Part shown: piece after piece, positions 11,813 to 20,897 of the stretch | Layout: every line of letters starts with the position of its first letter | Numbering within the stretch: the first letter of the stretch is position 1 | DNA from: Pseudoalteromonas sp. DL-6 | GTDB taxonomy: Bacteria; Pseudomonadota; Gammaproteobacteria; Enterobacterales; Alteromonadaceae | Assembly: GCF_004328665.1 (NCBI RefSeq) | Contig: NZ_CP019771.1 | Coordinates: 1-64,000 of the forward strand | DNA length: 64,000 bases | Direction of reading: 5' to 3' | The notes under the pieces: generated by a model | Told to the model about the DNA's origin: nothing | Database searches by the model: none | What the model saw: only the letters and a program-made list of their open reading frames with translations | Program-made: the position numbers and the translations under genes

Positions 11813-12128
11813 ATACCAATTCGCTTAATTAAGCAGTCTATTTTGAGGCTGGAAAAACGTGTTGATAGCAAGGCAAAAAATTTGCTATTTATTTGTTCTC
11901 GTCAATTGCTCCTGCATTGCTCTACCTTCTGCATCCATGCAGTCGTAAATGAGAATTTTTTAACGCAGGTAGCGACACGTTTAGCCCCGTAAAATGATTA
12001 AGTATTATTCAGCACAGGCAGAGTGTTAAGGTCATTATGCCGTAGCAGTTAATAACGGTGAAGAAATGCCTGAGAGACTAACGAGCAGTGAAATGCTATG
12101 CGTTTAGCTATGATGTCGGATAGCGATG
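11813..12128. repeat. candidate dispersed element, gene-free
   Basis: Between nupC and the next gene there are about 390 bases with no ORF worth calling. The stretch opens with ACCAATTCGCTTAATTAAGC and has internal palindromic pieces, including TTCTGCATCCATGCAG. It looks like a non-coding repeated element, but only one copy is in the window, so this is inference from style rather than a demonstrated repeat. Confidence 0.3.
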
Positions 12129-12131
12129 AAT

Positions 12132-12890
12132 TTAATTTTTAACATAACGTTTAATGTAAGGTTCATAGCCAGATTCTGCTTTAAGTTGCTTTAGAGCTTG
12201 ATTAAAACGTTCCACCACCACGGGGGAGGCAGCCTTATTAAAACCAATATAATTGCCTTTTAGCTCATCTACATGAATTTGTTTAAGCTTTACTAGGTCA
12301 TTCCTTGAATAGCCAAATGGTTCAGTTTGATGGCCAATGGTAAAGTCAGATCCAATAATTAAATCGATGCGTTTTTTAAAAAACAGTCGCATAAATGAGT
12401 CAGCTTCGCTAAATAACAATAAGTTTTTATCGGCTACAAACCCAAGTCGACGCACCAGCATTTCATAAATGTCACCTCGCACTATGCCTAGCGAGTAGTT
12501 TTTAGCTTGTGTGATGTCGTCCATCACAATATGTTCACTGGTTTTTAATTTATAAAAATAGGTTTGATTTGACACCAAAGGGCCAACCCATTCAAAAAGA
12601 GGCACTCGCTCTTGCGTTTTTGCTAAAGAAATAATGGCTGACTGTGGGTTATTTTGCACTAAATGGTAAGCGCGCTTCCAAGGTAGCATAATAAACTCGC
12701 ACGCTATGGCTGCTCGCTCACAGGTATCTTTTACTATGTCATGATTGATACCGGCCAATTGACCAGTATTATCTTTAAAATTGTACGGGGGAAAACTTTC
12801 GGTATAAATAACCAGTTTAGGCTCAGCAGCCTGAATATTTTGGCTAAATAACAACCCTAAAGCTAATAATATAAATTTATAGATACACAC
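12132..12890 (-). CDS. periplasmic solute-binding protein, family 3-like
   Basis: Protein of 252 residues with a signal peptide ending at about IQAAE. It opens the mature part with KLVIYTESFPPYNF, then GQLAGINHDIVKDTCERA, the signature of family-3 (amino-acid-type) extracellular binding proteins, then GIVRGDIYEMLVRRLG in the second lobe. No permease or ATPase gene lies nearby, so it may be an orphan binding protein or sensor-type protein. Many Alteromonadales carry such lone copies. The ligand cannot be told from sequence. Confidence 0.82.
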   Translation of the reverse strand: MCIYKFILLALGLLFSQNIQAAEPKLVIYTESFPPYNFKDNTGQLAGINHDIVKDTCERAAIACEFIMLPWKRAYHLVQNNPQSAIISLAKTQERVPLFEWVGPLVSNQTYFYKLKTSEHIVMDDITQAKNYSLGIVRGDIYEMLVRRLGFVADKNLLLFSEADSFMRLFFKKRIDLIIGSDFTIGHQTEPFGYSRNDLVKLKQIHVDELKGNYIGFNKAASPVVVERFNQALKQLKAESGYEPYIKRYVKN

Positions 12891-13046
12891 CCCCTGTGGT
12901 TTAAGTATTAACTTTAACCTAGAAACCCCATAGAGACTATTAATTTATAGCACTGTTTATGATGTGAAAGTAGCAATGGACGTAAATAGAAACATAAATG
13001 ACTGAAATAATGGAGCTGTGGTGGGCAGATCTTAAATTTTAGGCAC

Positions 13047-13073
13047 AAAAAAAGCGCCTTAAGCGCTTTTTTT
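13047..13073 (-). terminator. terminator of first csp gene
   Basis: The arms AAAAAAAGCGC and GCGCTTTTTTT surround a five-base loop, directly after the cold-shock gene. The symmetric A/T flanks could work on both strands. Confidence 0.8.
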
Positions 13074-13094
13074 CATTTTACTTAAAAAGTAAAA

Positions 13095-13304
13095 TTATAG
13101 AGCTGTGATGTTATCAGCTTGAGGACCTTTTTGACCTTGTGAAAGAGTGAACTCTACACGTTGGCCTTCAGCTAAAGTTTTGAAACCTTCGCTTTTGATT
13201 GCTGAGAAATGTGCGAAAACGTCTGGACCGTTTTCTTGCTCGATGAAACCAAAACCTTTAGACTCGTTGAACCACTTAACTGTACCTGATACGATGTTAG
13301 ACAT
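13095..13304 (-). CDS. cold-shock protein, CspA family
   Basis: Single OB-fold cold-shock domain of 69 residues that binds single-stranded RNA and DNA. RNP1 is KGFGFIE and RNP2 is VFAHFSAI. It is about 80% identical by eye to the second csp gene at 44697-44906. The region 13305-13500 upstream is gene-free and probably a long 5' leader. Near the start codon both csp leaders share a GGGCA(C)AATTT segment and, further up, a GTAAGTACC-like segment, consistent with thermosensing mRNA structure as in other csp genes. Confidence 0.93.
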   Translation of the reverse strand: MSNIVSGTVKWFNESKGFGFIEQENGPDVFAHFSAIKSEGFKTLAEGQRVEFTLSQGQKGPQADNITAL

Positions 13305-13563
13305 AGTATTATTCCTGATATAAAAATTAAATTGTGCCCTAGTGGGCGGTGTAGCAAAAAATGAGATGGTACTTAAAAACTTCAGGACGGTACTACAAGT
13401 ATTACTTATACAACAACGAAATGGAGATTTATAAATTACATGCTTTCTTTCTAGCTGCGGCCTACTATATAGAGTTACAGTGACAAGTCAACCTTTTATG
13501 CAATTTAATTAATAAAATAACGCTCGTAACCCACTTTATACATTAAGTACTTGTTTAAGCAGC

Positions 13564-14271
13564 TTAAAACTCAAACTCTAACGCCATTCTAAAGCTATGA
13601 TTCTTCTCTGACTGGCTGATTTCAGTAATAAAACCGGCTTCCCACTTTAATTGTTTTTGCCCATCAAAGCGGTGTAAACCAATAAACCCTGGACCAATAC
13701 CCACAAAGTCTTCCCCTAAATACATTTCAATCGCGGGTTGAAATGCAGAACGATAGCGGTAACGATACTGCGCTCTAAACTCACTTTCCCACTCGTTTTC
13801 TATGTCTTGCCCCCACTCATACACTAAAAAAGCATTAAGCGTTAAACTGGCGCGACCTATCTCTTTTTCAACTACAAATCCCGTTGTGGCTTCAAAAACA
13901 TCTTTGGTGTGTTGTTTTTCTAGTTCAAACAAAGCGCCCCAATCGGCCCATAATCGGCCTTGTTCTATTAGTTGCCATCTAAGCTCCAATTCATATGCTT
14001 GTAAGCCAAAGTCGCCGTTGTCGTCTCGCTCACCCACTAAATAACCTTCGAGTGCCATGGTATCGTTAATTGCCCCGCCCAACCCTAAACGCTGCGCTAA
14101 AATATTGCCGCTGTCAGTTTGGTGCGATACGAATCGCCATTCGACCTCGCGTTCAAACGGTAAAACGTACGGGTGATATACTTTATCCACCACCATTCCG
14201 TCGGCGTGCGCGTATGTGGGTATCAATAAACCAATTAACATAGCACCTGCAAATAACTTCATTGCCTTCAT
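13564..14271 (-). CDS. outer-membrane beta-barrel-like protein, last gene of the ten-gene run
   Basis: Protein of 235 residues with a signal peptide (cleavage after about AHA, residue 23). The body has alternating polar and aromatic strands and a C-terminal Phe (ALEFEF), the usual mark of an outer-membrane barrel. It contains no Cys. No specific family was recognised. The start codon overlaps the stop of the FTR1-like gene (14268-14271), so it is translationally coupled to the membrane and cupredoxin-like genes above it. It may be the outer-membrane part of that system. Confidence 0.7.
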   Translation of the reverse strand: MKAMKLFAGAMLIGLLIPTYAHADGMVVDKVYHPYVLPFEREVEWRFVSHQTDSGNILAQRLGLGGAINDTMALEGYLVGERDDNGDFGLQAYELELRWQLIEQGRLWADWGALFELEKQHTKDVFEATTGFVVEKEIGRASLTLNAFLVYEWGQDIENEWESEFRAQYRYRYRSAFQPAIEMYLGEDFVGIGPGFIGLHRFDGQKQLKWEAGFITEISQSEKNHSFRMALEFEF

Positions 14272-15008
14272 GATTGTTCCTTAGCCATTGATTTAGGAAT
14301 AAAATAACAAACAGATAAAAAGACCACGCTGCTTAGGATATAACTTAAAACACTGGTTAAATTAGGTGTGGCCTCATAACCAATAAACGCACGCAACATA
14401 CGCCCAAACTCTGAATTTTCGGTTAAAATAGCACGTAAATCCCAAACCGTTGCGGTTGTTGCTATCACATCAATTTGACTGGCTAAATCCAGTGCTACCA
14501 CTAGTTTTGCTGCACTATTTAGTGCTAGTAACAGTAAAATAGAGGAAAGTCCGAAACGCTGTTTAATGGCACTCAATAAAAAGTACAGCAACACACTAAA
14601 ACTACTACATATCCCAAGCCCTAAAAAAGTGCCAATAAATAAGCTTTGTGCCGCTTCGTTGCTTTGCCAAAATCCAATTAAATAAATTATGTAATGACTC
14701 AAATAAAGTGTCATCACACTCATAATTGCGATAATAAAAGCAGCTGTTGCTCGTTTAACGGCGTAGTGCAGTGCACTGAAAAAAATTAAAATACACAAGC
14801 CAATCTGAGTATATTCTAAACCTTGGTAATCGAACCAAGGGCTAATAATCGGGGCGCTTTTTACAAATAAAAATGTTAAGCCTATACCTAAACCAAGCAT
14901 ACCCAGCAACCGTAGCAAACTTTGCTTGGCAATCACTTGAAGCAAAATAAGTAAAATGGCGACTGGCAGTAACTGATTGAGGCTCATCACTAAACTAGTT
15001 ATTAGCAT
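14268..15008 (-). CDS. FTR1-like membrane protein lacking REXXE motifs
   Basis: Integral membrane protein of 246 residues with about seven hydrophobic segments. The C-terminal part TVWDLRAILTENSEFGRML then GYEATPN (about 187-215) matches the conserved tail of FTR1/EfeU iron permeases. The first helix, where permeases carry REGLE, reads NQLLPVAILL. The helix that should hold the second REXXE reads TLYLSHYIIYL. Both iron-exchange motifs are therefore absent. The start is placed at ATG 15008, which follows AAGGAGCAACCC and lies inside the end of the cupredoxin-like gene; an upstream ATG in frame is less likely. It may be a degenerate permease or a repurposed sensor or scaffold. Confidence 0.7.
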   Translation of the reverse strand: MLITSLVMSLNQLLPVAILLILLQVIAKQSLLRLLGMLGLGIGLTFLFVKSAPIISPWFDYQGLEYTQIGLCILIFFSALHYAVKRATAAFIIAIMSVMTLYLSHYIIYLIGFWQSNEAAQSLFIGTFLGLGICSSFSVLLYFLLSAIKQRFGLSSILLLLALNSAAKLVVALDLASQIDVIATTATVWDLRAILTENSEFGRMLRAFIGYEATPNLTSVLSYILSSVVFLSVCYFIPKSMAKEQS

Positions 15009-15348
15009 TGGGTTGCTCCTTATCAGTGACAATAACAGCACCGCGCGCAGTATTTGGCGAAAACTCACCAAAAAATTCATAGCGGCCAGGTGTTAATGGC
15101 CCAATATAAATCACGCTTTTGCGATTAGGGTAAAGCACTTTCTCTCGGTTGAGATCAAAGCTGTCGAATTCTTCAGGCGTACTATCTTGATTTTCGATTA
15201 ACAAGCGTACCTTTTTATTAGCTGGCACGACGATTTCTGCGGGGTAAAACAAATGATCTTTAAGTACAACTAAATACTCTTTGCTAACAACATTAAATGA
15301 CAAAAATATGCAGCAATATAAGTAAGGGCTAATAAGTCGTTTAATCAC
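14995..15348 (-). CDS. cupredoxin-like periplasmic protein, copper ligands not evident
   Basis: Protein of 117 residues from a GTG start preceded by GCAGGAGCTAAAT; the longer TTG-started frame has no such site. It has an N-terminal hydrophobic segment, then a greek-key pattern (HLFYPAEIVVPANKKVRLLI, then PLTPGRYEFF, then GAVIV) typical of the cupredoxin domain that accompanies EfeO/FTR1 iron systems. The Cys and the Met/His ligands expected in the YxFxC...H...M loop are missing (YEFFGEFSPNTARGA), so a type-1 copper site is unlikely. The gene overlaps the kinase stop by eight bases and the FTR1-like start by fourteen. Confidence 0.75.
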   Translation of the reverse strand: MIKRLISPYLYCCIFLSFNVVSKEYLVVLKDHLFYPAEIVVPANKKVRLLIENQDSTPEEFDSFDLNREKVLYPNRKSVIYIGPLTPGRYEFFGEFSPNTARGAVIVTDKEQPNANN

Positions 15349-16642
15349 ATTTAGCTCCTGCAAAAACCACCTGCACCTTTAAGCCGCCCAAAGCGCTATC
15401 CGTTAAATTAATCTGGGCGTTATAAATAGCGATAATATGCTGAACTATTGCCATGCCCAAGCCAGCTCCCTGCTCACCTGAAGGATGTTGATCGCCGCCA
15501 ACGCGATAAAAGCGATTAAATACTCGTTTTTTTTGCTCATCCGTCATACCTGGGCCACTGTCTTCTATTTGCCAAATACGCTGCCTGTGCGTTTGATTTA
15601 GGGTTATTTTTATTTGTCCATTTGCTGGCGTGTACTTAATGGCGTTACTGAGTAAATTTGAAATCAACGTCACTAAGGTAAATTCATCACCATTAATAAT
15701 AAAGTCATCCCCATCAAGGCTGATGGAATGATTTTTAGCCGCCAATTTATCATATAACTGGCTAACCACGGCTTGGCTAATGCCCAATAATGACTGTTCT
15801 TTAAATTGCTTTTGCCACTGCTCTGGCTGAGTGCGTCCGAGGATCAACATTTGCTCTACGATATTGGTGAGTCGATTAATACCTTGAGTCATGGCTTGTA
15901 ACTCTTGGTTATCACCTTGCTGCGCCGCAAGATTATGCACATTTATTTTTAAGCTACTCAAAGGAGTGCGTAACTCATGTGCCGCATCAGAGGCAAAAAA
16001 GCGTTCTCGTAAATAGGCGGTTTCTACGCGTTTAAATAAGTCGTTCAAACGGCTGATCACCGGTTTTATTTCTTCATCGGTTACCTGCCAATTAATAGCA
16101 GTAAAGTCATTTGCTTGGCGCTGTGCTAGTTGCCTTGATAAGCGTGTTAATGGGGCTAATGCGTACTTCACAAAAAAGCTGATAAACAAAGCAAGTAAAG
16201 GAACCGCCCAGAGCATAGGTAGCATGGCCGACAAAATAACTGCTTCAGCGAGTTCAAATCGTTTAGCTATTGGCTCGACAACAACCACGGTGCGCAAAGA
16301 GGTTTTAAACACAAACACTCGCATGCGCTGACCTGCAATATTTAGCGTTTGAAAACCTGCTTGATAGTGGCTCAAATCAAGATTCAGCTCATCAGAGCCG
16401 CTCAGTAGTTCACCTGCTTGCCAAATTTGGTACAACAACTGCGAGCTTTCTTGGGTTTTAGGCGCCATAGCATTACTCGATAAAGGCTGTTGCATCAACA
16501 CGCCTGCCACTACTTTTAGCTCGCTATCGAGTAACTGCTCACCATGGCTCATGCTTTTTTGATAGCCTTTAACTAAGGCTAAAAAGCAGGTTAATACCAT
16601 CATTGACAGTAAAATAAGCGTCAGCCGTTTACGAATTGACAT
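15341..16642 (-). CDS. sensor histidine kinase, QseC/PmrB type
   Basis: Inner-membrane kinase of 433 residues. Membrane segments lie at about 7-26 and 137-160, flanking a periplasmic sensor of about 110 residues, followed by a HAMP linker. The dimerisation box is ASDAAHELRTPLSSL with phospho-acceptor His222. The ATPase domain shows NLLSNAIKYTP (N box), EDSGPGMT (G1) and GEQGAGLGMAIV (G2). The start overlaps the response-regulator stop by 14 bases, so the pair is cotranscribed. The sensed signal is unknown; from context it may relate to metal or to the product of the upstream biosynthetic genes. Confidence 0.93.
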   Translation of the reverse strand: MSIRKRLTLILLSMMVLTCFLALVKGYQKSMSHGEQLLDSELKVVAGVLMQQPLSSNAMAPKTQESSQLLYQIWQAGELLSGSDELNLDLSHYQAGFQTLNIAGQRMRVFVFKTSLRTVVVVEPIAKRFELAEAVILSAMLPMLWAVPLLALFISFFVKYALAPLTRLSRQLAQRQANDFTAINWQVTDEEIKPVISRLNDLFKRVETAYLRERFFASDAAHELRTPLSSLKINVHNLAAQQGDNQELQAMTQGINRLTNIVEQMLILGRTQPEQWQKQFKEQSLLGISQAVVSQLYDKLAAKNHSISLDGDDFIINGDEFTLVTLISNLLSNAIKYTPANGQIKITLNQTHRQRIWQIEDSGPGMTDEQKKRVFNRFYRVGGDQHPSGEQGAGLGMAIVQHIIAIYNAQINLTDSALGGLKVQVVFAGAKCD

Positions 16643-17297
16643 TTTTTCCTACTACGTAGCCAATACCGCGGAGAGTTTTAATAAAATCGCTAGGGAATTT
16701 TTTTCTTAAGTGATGAATATGTACTTCAATGGTGTTGGAGCCAACTTCTTCTCCCCACTGGTATAGCTTGTTTTCTAGCTGCTGTTTAGATTGCACTCTG
16801 CCTTGGTTTTCTAATAACGCTTTTAGCAGCATATATTCTTTGCGAGGCAAAGAAAGCGGTTCATTAGCTAAAGTGACCGTGTGTGCAGACGTATCCATGG
16901 TCACTTCACCACACTGTAATAAACTCGACTGAGCTTGATTTACTCGTCGGCTCGCCACACGCAAGCGAGCAAATAACTCGGCGGGCTCAAACGGTTTAGC
17001 TAAATAATCATCAGCGCCCATATCAAGCCCTTGCACCTTGTCATCTATGCTACTGCGCGCAGTAAGTATCACCACCGGAATGATTTTTTTTTGCGCTTTT
17101 ATGTGCTTTAAAATTTGTGAACCATCACCATCGGGTAAACCTAGGTCAAGTATAACCAACTCTATTTCACCACTGCCTAAGCATTGCAATGCATGCTTAA
17201 CCGTTGCGCTATGCTCTACACTGTAGCCTTCTTGGCGCAATGAGCGGCAAAGCCCTTGCGCCACAAGATGATCATCTTCAACTAATAATAAATGCAT
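16629..17297 (-). CDS. OmpR-family response regulator, QseB/PmrA type
   Basis: Protein of 222 residues. The receiver has Glu7-Asp8-Asp9, phospho-acceptor Asp51 (LVILDLGLPDGDG), Thr79 and Lys101 (YLAKPFEP). A winged-helix DNA-binding domain follows (SLPRKEYMLLKALLEN, then SNTIEVHIHHLRKKF, then TLRGIGYVVG). It is the partner of the overlapping kinase gene. A PmrA/QseB-like CTTAA-N6-CTTAA element lies upstream of the first gene of the run at 21596-21611, suggesting autoregulation of the whole unit. Confidence 0.94.
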   Translation of the reverse strand: MHLLLVEDDHLVAQGLCRSLRQEGYSVEHSATVKHALQCLGSGEIELVILDLGLPDGDGSQILKHIKAQKKIIPVVILTARSSIDDKVQGLDMGADDYLAKPFEPAELFARLRVASRRVNQAQSSLLQCGEVTMDTSAHTVTLANEPLSLPRKEYMLLKALLENQGRVQSKQQLENKLYQWGEEVGSNTIEVHIHHLRKKFPSDFIKTLRGIGYVVGKNVNS

Positions 17298-17308
17298 TGT
17301 TTATTTTG

Positions 17309-17956
17309 TTATCTCTTAAGTTTTTTATCTACTTTAGCTAATAAAGAGCTAATTGCTTGTTGACGATATTTATCAGCTTTAGCACGAGTATCACGAATAC
17401 CTGCTGCTTGCGCAACTAACAAATGGGCTTTAGCTTGTTTGTATTGGCGTTCATCATATAAAAACTCACCATACAAGTAGTTAGTATCAATGCCTTTTTT
17501 GTTAAAAGCGAGCGCTTGCTTAAAAAATTTATCTGCGGTGTCATCATCACCAAAACCAATAGGCCACCCCGGTACTTTACTGTATAAGGTTGCTAGGCTG
17601 GCATACGCTGAGCCACCTAAAGCACTGTCGTCTATTTTAAGGGCTTGCTCTAATGACGCTTTTGCATCTTTAGCATAACCGAGCGCCCCTAACCCGCCTT
17701 TTGCGCCAGCAAAACTGGCCAGTACAATGCCGTTCCACGTATAGCTATTTGCTGAATCAGGGTAGCTTTCAATAAATTGAGCACTTTGCTCACTTAGTTG
17801 AGTAAAGGCTTTGATTTGGGCATCATCTTTAAGCTCATAATTAGCGACAGCCCACTGCTGTTGAATAGCGAGTAAATCGCTTTGTTCGTCTGAAAATACC
17901 GGCGATGAAAACACACTAACAATGCTTAAATAAGCTACTAAAGTAAATTTTTTCAT
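17309..17956 (-). CDS. secreted TPR-like protein
   Basis: Protein of 215 residues with a signal peptide (cleavage after about PVFS, residue 22). The mature part is all-alpha with TPR-like repeats (ASLEQALKIDDSALGGSAYA, then ADKFFKQALAFNKKG, then LYGEFLYDERQYKQAKAHLL) and a basic C-terminus. It probably acts as a periplasmic adaptor. The function is unknown. It sits 13 bp after the SDR gene and 11 bp before the response regulator, joining the biosynthetic-looking half of the run to the signalling half. Confidence 0.75.
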   Translation of the reverse strand: MKKFTLVAYLSIVSVFSSPVFSDEQSDLLAIQQQWAVANYELKDDAQIKAFTQLSEQSAQFIESYPDSANSYTWNGIVLASFAGAKGGLGALGYAKDAKASLEQALKIDDSALGGSAYASLATLYSKVPGWPIGFGDDDTADKFFKQALAFNKKGIDTNYLYGEFLYDERQYKQAKAHLLVAQAAGIRDTRAKADKYRQQAISSLLAKVDKKLKR

Positions 17957-17969
17957 AATAAATCCTCTA

Positions 17970-18740
17970 TTAACTTAAAAACTGTTTTATTTTAGGGAGC
18001 TGTTTAGCAATTGCGTTATCCACAATACGTGGAAAAACACCATTGATACGTGCAAAAAGTTTCTCAGGAAAACCAATAAATCGTCTGGTTTTATTTGAGT
18101 TTAATAACGCAACTAACTCATCAGCCACCAACTGCGGGGAGTCCATTTGATTACCAAGCGCCTTATTCATTGCTCGTGTTTGTGCATCATTAATATCTGT
18201 ATCGGTTGCTCTTGGTGCTAAATAACTAACTTTAACGGGTGTATCTGAAAGCTCTCGTGATAGCGCTTCGCTAAAACCACGTAAACCGAACTTACTAGCA
18301 CAGTAAAGTGTTTGATATGGGTAACCTATACTGCCAAATGACGACCCAACATTAACTATGGAGCCTTTATTCGCATGCAATTGCGCTAAAAACAGCTGAC
18401 ATAATTTCATAGGGACGGCTAAATTAGTGCTCAGTAGATTATCAATTTGCTCACTACTCGATGCACTTAAGCTTTGCATTACATTAATGCCTGCATTGTT
18501 TATGAGTAACTTAGCGCCCCCTAATTTTTTGGCTTTAATGGCGAGTGCCAACATGTTTTCGGCAACCGTTAAATCCCCCACAAAAACCATACTACCGGGA
18601 CATTGGCTACTTAGCGTATTGAGGGCATCACTATTTCGCCCTACCAAAAGTAACTGCCAACCTTGGCCGTGTAGTGTTTTGGCAATGGCTTGACCAATTC
18701 CACCTGTCGCACCAGTTAATACACATAAGCCGGTATTCAT
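17970..18740 (-). CDS. short-chain dehydrogenase/reductase
   Basis: Classical SDR of 256 residues and NAD(P)-dependent oxidoreductase. The cofactor motif TGATGGIG is at 9-16, NNAG at 81-84, the catalytic Ser is in VGSSFG (about 133), and Tyr146-xxx-Lys150 is in YCASK. An Arg in VGRNSD after strand 2 favours NADPH. It starts inside the end of the heme-oxygenase-fold gene (four-base overlap). Position suggests it reduces a keto or aldehyde intermediate made by the upstream enzymes; the substrate is unknown. Confidence 0.9.
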   Translation of the reverse strand: MNTGLCVLTGATGGIGQAIAKTLHGQGWQLLLVGRNSDALNTLSSQCPGSMVFVGDLTVAENMLALAIKAKKLGGAKLLINNAGINVMQSLSASSSEQIDNLLSTNLAVPMKLCQLFLAQLHANKGSIVNVGSSFGSIGYPYQTLYCASKFGLRGFSEALSRELSDTPVKVSYLAPRATDTDINDAQTRAMNKALGNQMDSPQLVADELVALLNSNKTRRFIGFPEKLFARINGVFPRIVDNAIAKQLPKIKQFLS

Positions 18741-19426
18741 GCATGTTGCTCTTGTGCTGATGCTTTAAAAAACGGCTCGTCATCTAAAGCGCGAAAAATA
18801 TCGCCGTACAAACGGTAAAAACATTTTGCGCCATGTAAAATAGCCTGCTGATCCGCCTCGTCAGTAATTTGATTCATTAAGTTTTCAAAAAACTTAACAT
18901 GCTCTATATCAAGCGCGCCGTGAGAGGTTAAATAGCTAAACGCTTTTTTAGGAAGCCCTATTGCATTCGCTATGTTTGATGCGGCTCCATCAGCAAGCGC
19001 AATTGAGGTCCCCTCTAATACGTGCACCATGCCAAAAAAGCTAAGCGGATTTTTACGTGCAATACTATCGTAGGCATACGACACCATCATTTCAGTGGCG
19101 AATTGTGGCTGACTATGGCGCACACATTCTTTGTCAAACCCACAGGCTGCAATATCGTTTAGCACCCACTCTTGATGACCAATTTCTTCTTCAATATATT
19201 CAGCTACCGCTTCGCGTAACCATTCTTGCTCGTCAGTTAAACGTGCGCCAAGTGACATCATTAAAGGAACGGTGTGTTTTACATGATGATAAGCCTGCGC
19301 TAAAAACGATGCATACTCTTCAAGCGTTGCTTGTCCGTTAAATACACGCTGTATAATTGGCGCAGCTAATAAGTACTCACGCTCGTTTTGAGTTTGTGCT
19401 TTTAATGTATTAAAAAAATCACTCAT
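18737..19426 (-). CDS. heme-oxygenase-fold (TENA/PqqC-like) metalloenzyme
   Basis: All-helical protein of 229 residues with the pattern of the TENA/THI-4 and iron-containing redox enzyme superfamily. Candidate metal ligands are Glu81-xx-His84 (EEEIGHQEW), Glu138 (VLEGTS) and His169-xxx-Asp173-xx-His176 (HGALDIEH). The last motif has the spacing seen in heme-oxygenase-like di-iron oxidases. A redox role on an activated or tethered substrate is inferred from its place between an acyl-activating enzyme and an SDR. It could instead be a cofactor-free PqqC-type enzyme. It overlaps its upstream neighbour by eight bases and its downstream neighbour by four. Confidence 0.8.
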   Translation of the reverse strand: MSDFFNTLKAQTQNEREYLLAAPIIQRVFNGQATLEEYASFLAQAYHHVKHTVPLMMSLGARLTDEQEWLREAVAEYIEEEIGHQEWVLNDIAACGFDKECVRHSQPQFATEMMVSYAYDSIARKNPLSFFGMVHVLEGTSIALADGAASNIANAIGLPKKAFSYLTSHGALDIEHVKFFENLMNQITDEADQQAILHGAKCFYRLYGDIFRALDDEPFFKASAQEQHA

Positions 19427-20897
19427 GGATCACTTCTCCAAGTCGGTAGAACTGTTCAAAAATAGGGCTATAGTGCTGACTAATTGCCGCTCGTTTAGGA
19501 CGATTATTAGCGGTTAATAATCCTTGCTGCTCGTTTAAAGGTTGGGCTAAACGGTGCCACTTTTTAATCTGTGCGTAGTCAGGAAGTTGCTGGTTTACTG
19601 TTTTTAAATGTGCTTTTAATTGCGCATCACTAAACTTGGGAGCCGCATAAATAAGCGCGCTTAAAAATGGCTGGCTTTCACCAAACACCACCGCTTGCTG
19701 TATCGCACTTTGGCTTAAAATTAATGATTCAGGCCATTCGGCGCTAACATTACGCCCCATACTGGTGATGATCAGATTTTTTACTCGCCCTTTTATGTAC
19801 AGCTTATTATTACGCTTAGATACTAAGTCGCCAGTGGCGTACCAGGTATTTGGGTTATGCGGCGCTTGATTTAAATACCCTAAAAATAACGCTCCTTTAA
19901 TAAATAACTCATCATTTTCAACTTTCGTTTCAACGTGCCCTAATACTTCACCAGCACTATTTATATCGTCATAGTTGGGGGTGTTTAAACTCACTACTGA
20001 AGCCGCCTCGGACAAACCATAACCTTGATAAACCGGTAGGTTATATTCTCGTGCAGTTAAAATTAAAGATTCACTAACCCGTGCTCCGCCAACAGCAATA
20101 AACTTAAGTGACTTTGGTGGCTGCCAGCCTTGTTTTGCAAAGGCAACTAAACACGTTAATAACTCAGGCACTAAAATAAGGGTGTTAGGTTTTACACTAT
20201 CGATTGCACCAATGAGTTTGTTAGGTTTTTTTAACCCTGAGCCAACAAAACCTAATTCGTTTAGCGGCATTAAATGTACACAACCGTCACTTAACAAAGG
20301 CGCATACACACCCGCTATATTTTCCAATAGTACTGGCAGCGGAAGTAAGCATAAATGCACGGGGTTACTAATGTTTATTTGCTCACATAATGACTGAGCT
20401 ACCTGCATCTGGCTTTGTGTTGATAGGCACACCCCTTTTGGCTCGCCAGTAGAACCTGAAGTAAAGGTAATTTTTTGCGTACCAGTAAAATAGTCCACGG
20501 GCTCAATCGCATCGAGCTGATAAATATAAAGGGTATAATGCTCAAATAATGTTACCGACAATGAATGCTTACCAAGCGAATGACGAGGCATATCACTAAT
20601 AAAAAACTGCGCACCGCATTGCGCTAGCACATACTGTGTTTGCTGCTGACTAAAAAAATGGGCGATAGGCACCGCAACCTTGTTTGCAGCACTGGTTGCG
20701 GCATCAACAACCAGCCAAGCTGGAGTATTATCAAGCTGGAAGGCCATTGCACCAGAATCTAAAGCGTTAAAAATAGCTGTAAGCTTATTAGTTTCTTGTT
20801 GTAACTCCAAAACGCTAATAGGCATCACTTTATTGGCTAAGTAACTAACAACCACTGGCTCATTCGCTACCTTATTAATATTATTTAATAGGCTCAT
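19419..20897 (-). CDS. AMP-binding acyl-activating enzyme
   Basis: ANL-superfamily adenylate-forming enzyme of 492 residues, compact for an acyl-CoA ligase. The P-loop FTSGSTGEPKG is at about 145-155, A5 GYGLSEA at about 292-298, A7 YATGDL at about 353-358, A8 LYIKGRVKN, and a C-terminal RPKR in the region of the catalytic Lys. The C-terminal pattern LLTANNRPKRAAI resembles long-chain acyl ligases. It probably activates a fatty or aryl acid to the adenylate and passes it to CoA or another acceptor. It overlaps the hemolysin-family gene by four bases. Confidence 0.88.
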   Translation of the reverse strand: MSLLNNINKVANEPVVVSYLANKVMPISVLELQQETNKLTAIFNALDSGAMAFQLDNTPAWLVVDAATSAANKVAVPIAHFFSQQQTQYVLAQCGAQFFISDMPRHSLGKHSLSVTLFEHYTLYIYQLDAIEPVDYFTGTQKITFTSGSTGEPKGVCLSTQSQMQVAQSLCEQINISNPVHLCLLPLPVLLENIAGVYAPLLSDGCVHLMPLNELGFVGSGLKKPNKLIGAIDSVKPNTLILVPELLTCLVAFAKQGWQPPKSLKFIAVGGARVSESLILTAREYNLPVYQGYGLSEAASVVSLNTPNYDDINSAGEVLGHVETKVENDELFIKGALFLGYLNQAPHNPNTWYATGDLVSKRNNKLYIKGRVKNLIITSMGRNVSAEWPESLILSQSAIQQAVVFGESQPFLSALIYAAPKFSDAQLKAHLKTVNQQLPDYAQIKKWHRLAQPLNEQQGLLTANNRPKRAAISQHYSPIFEQFYRLGEVIHE

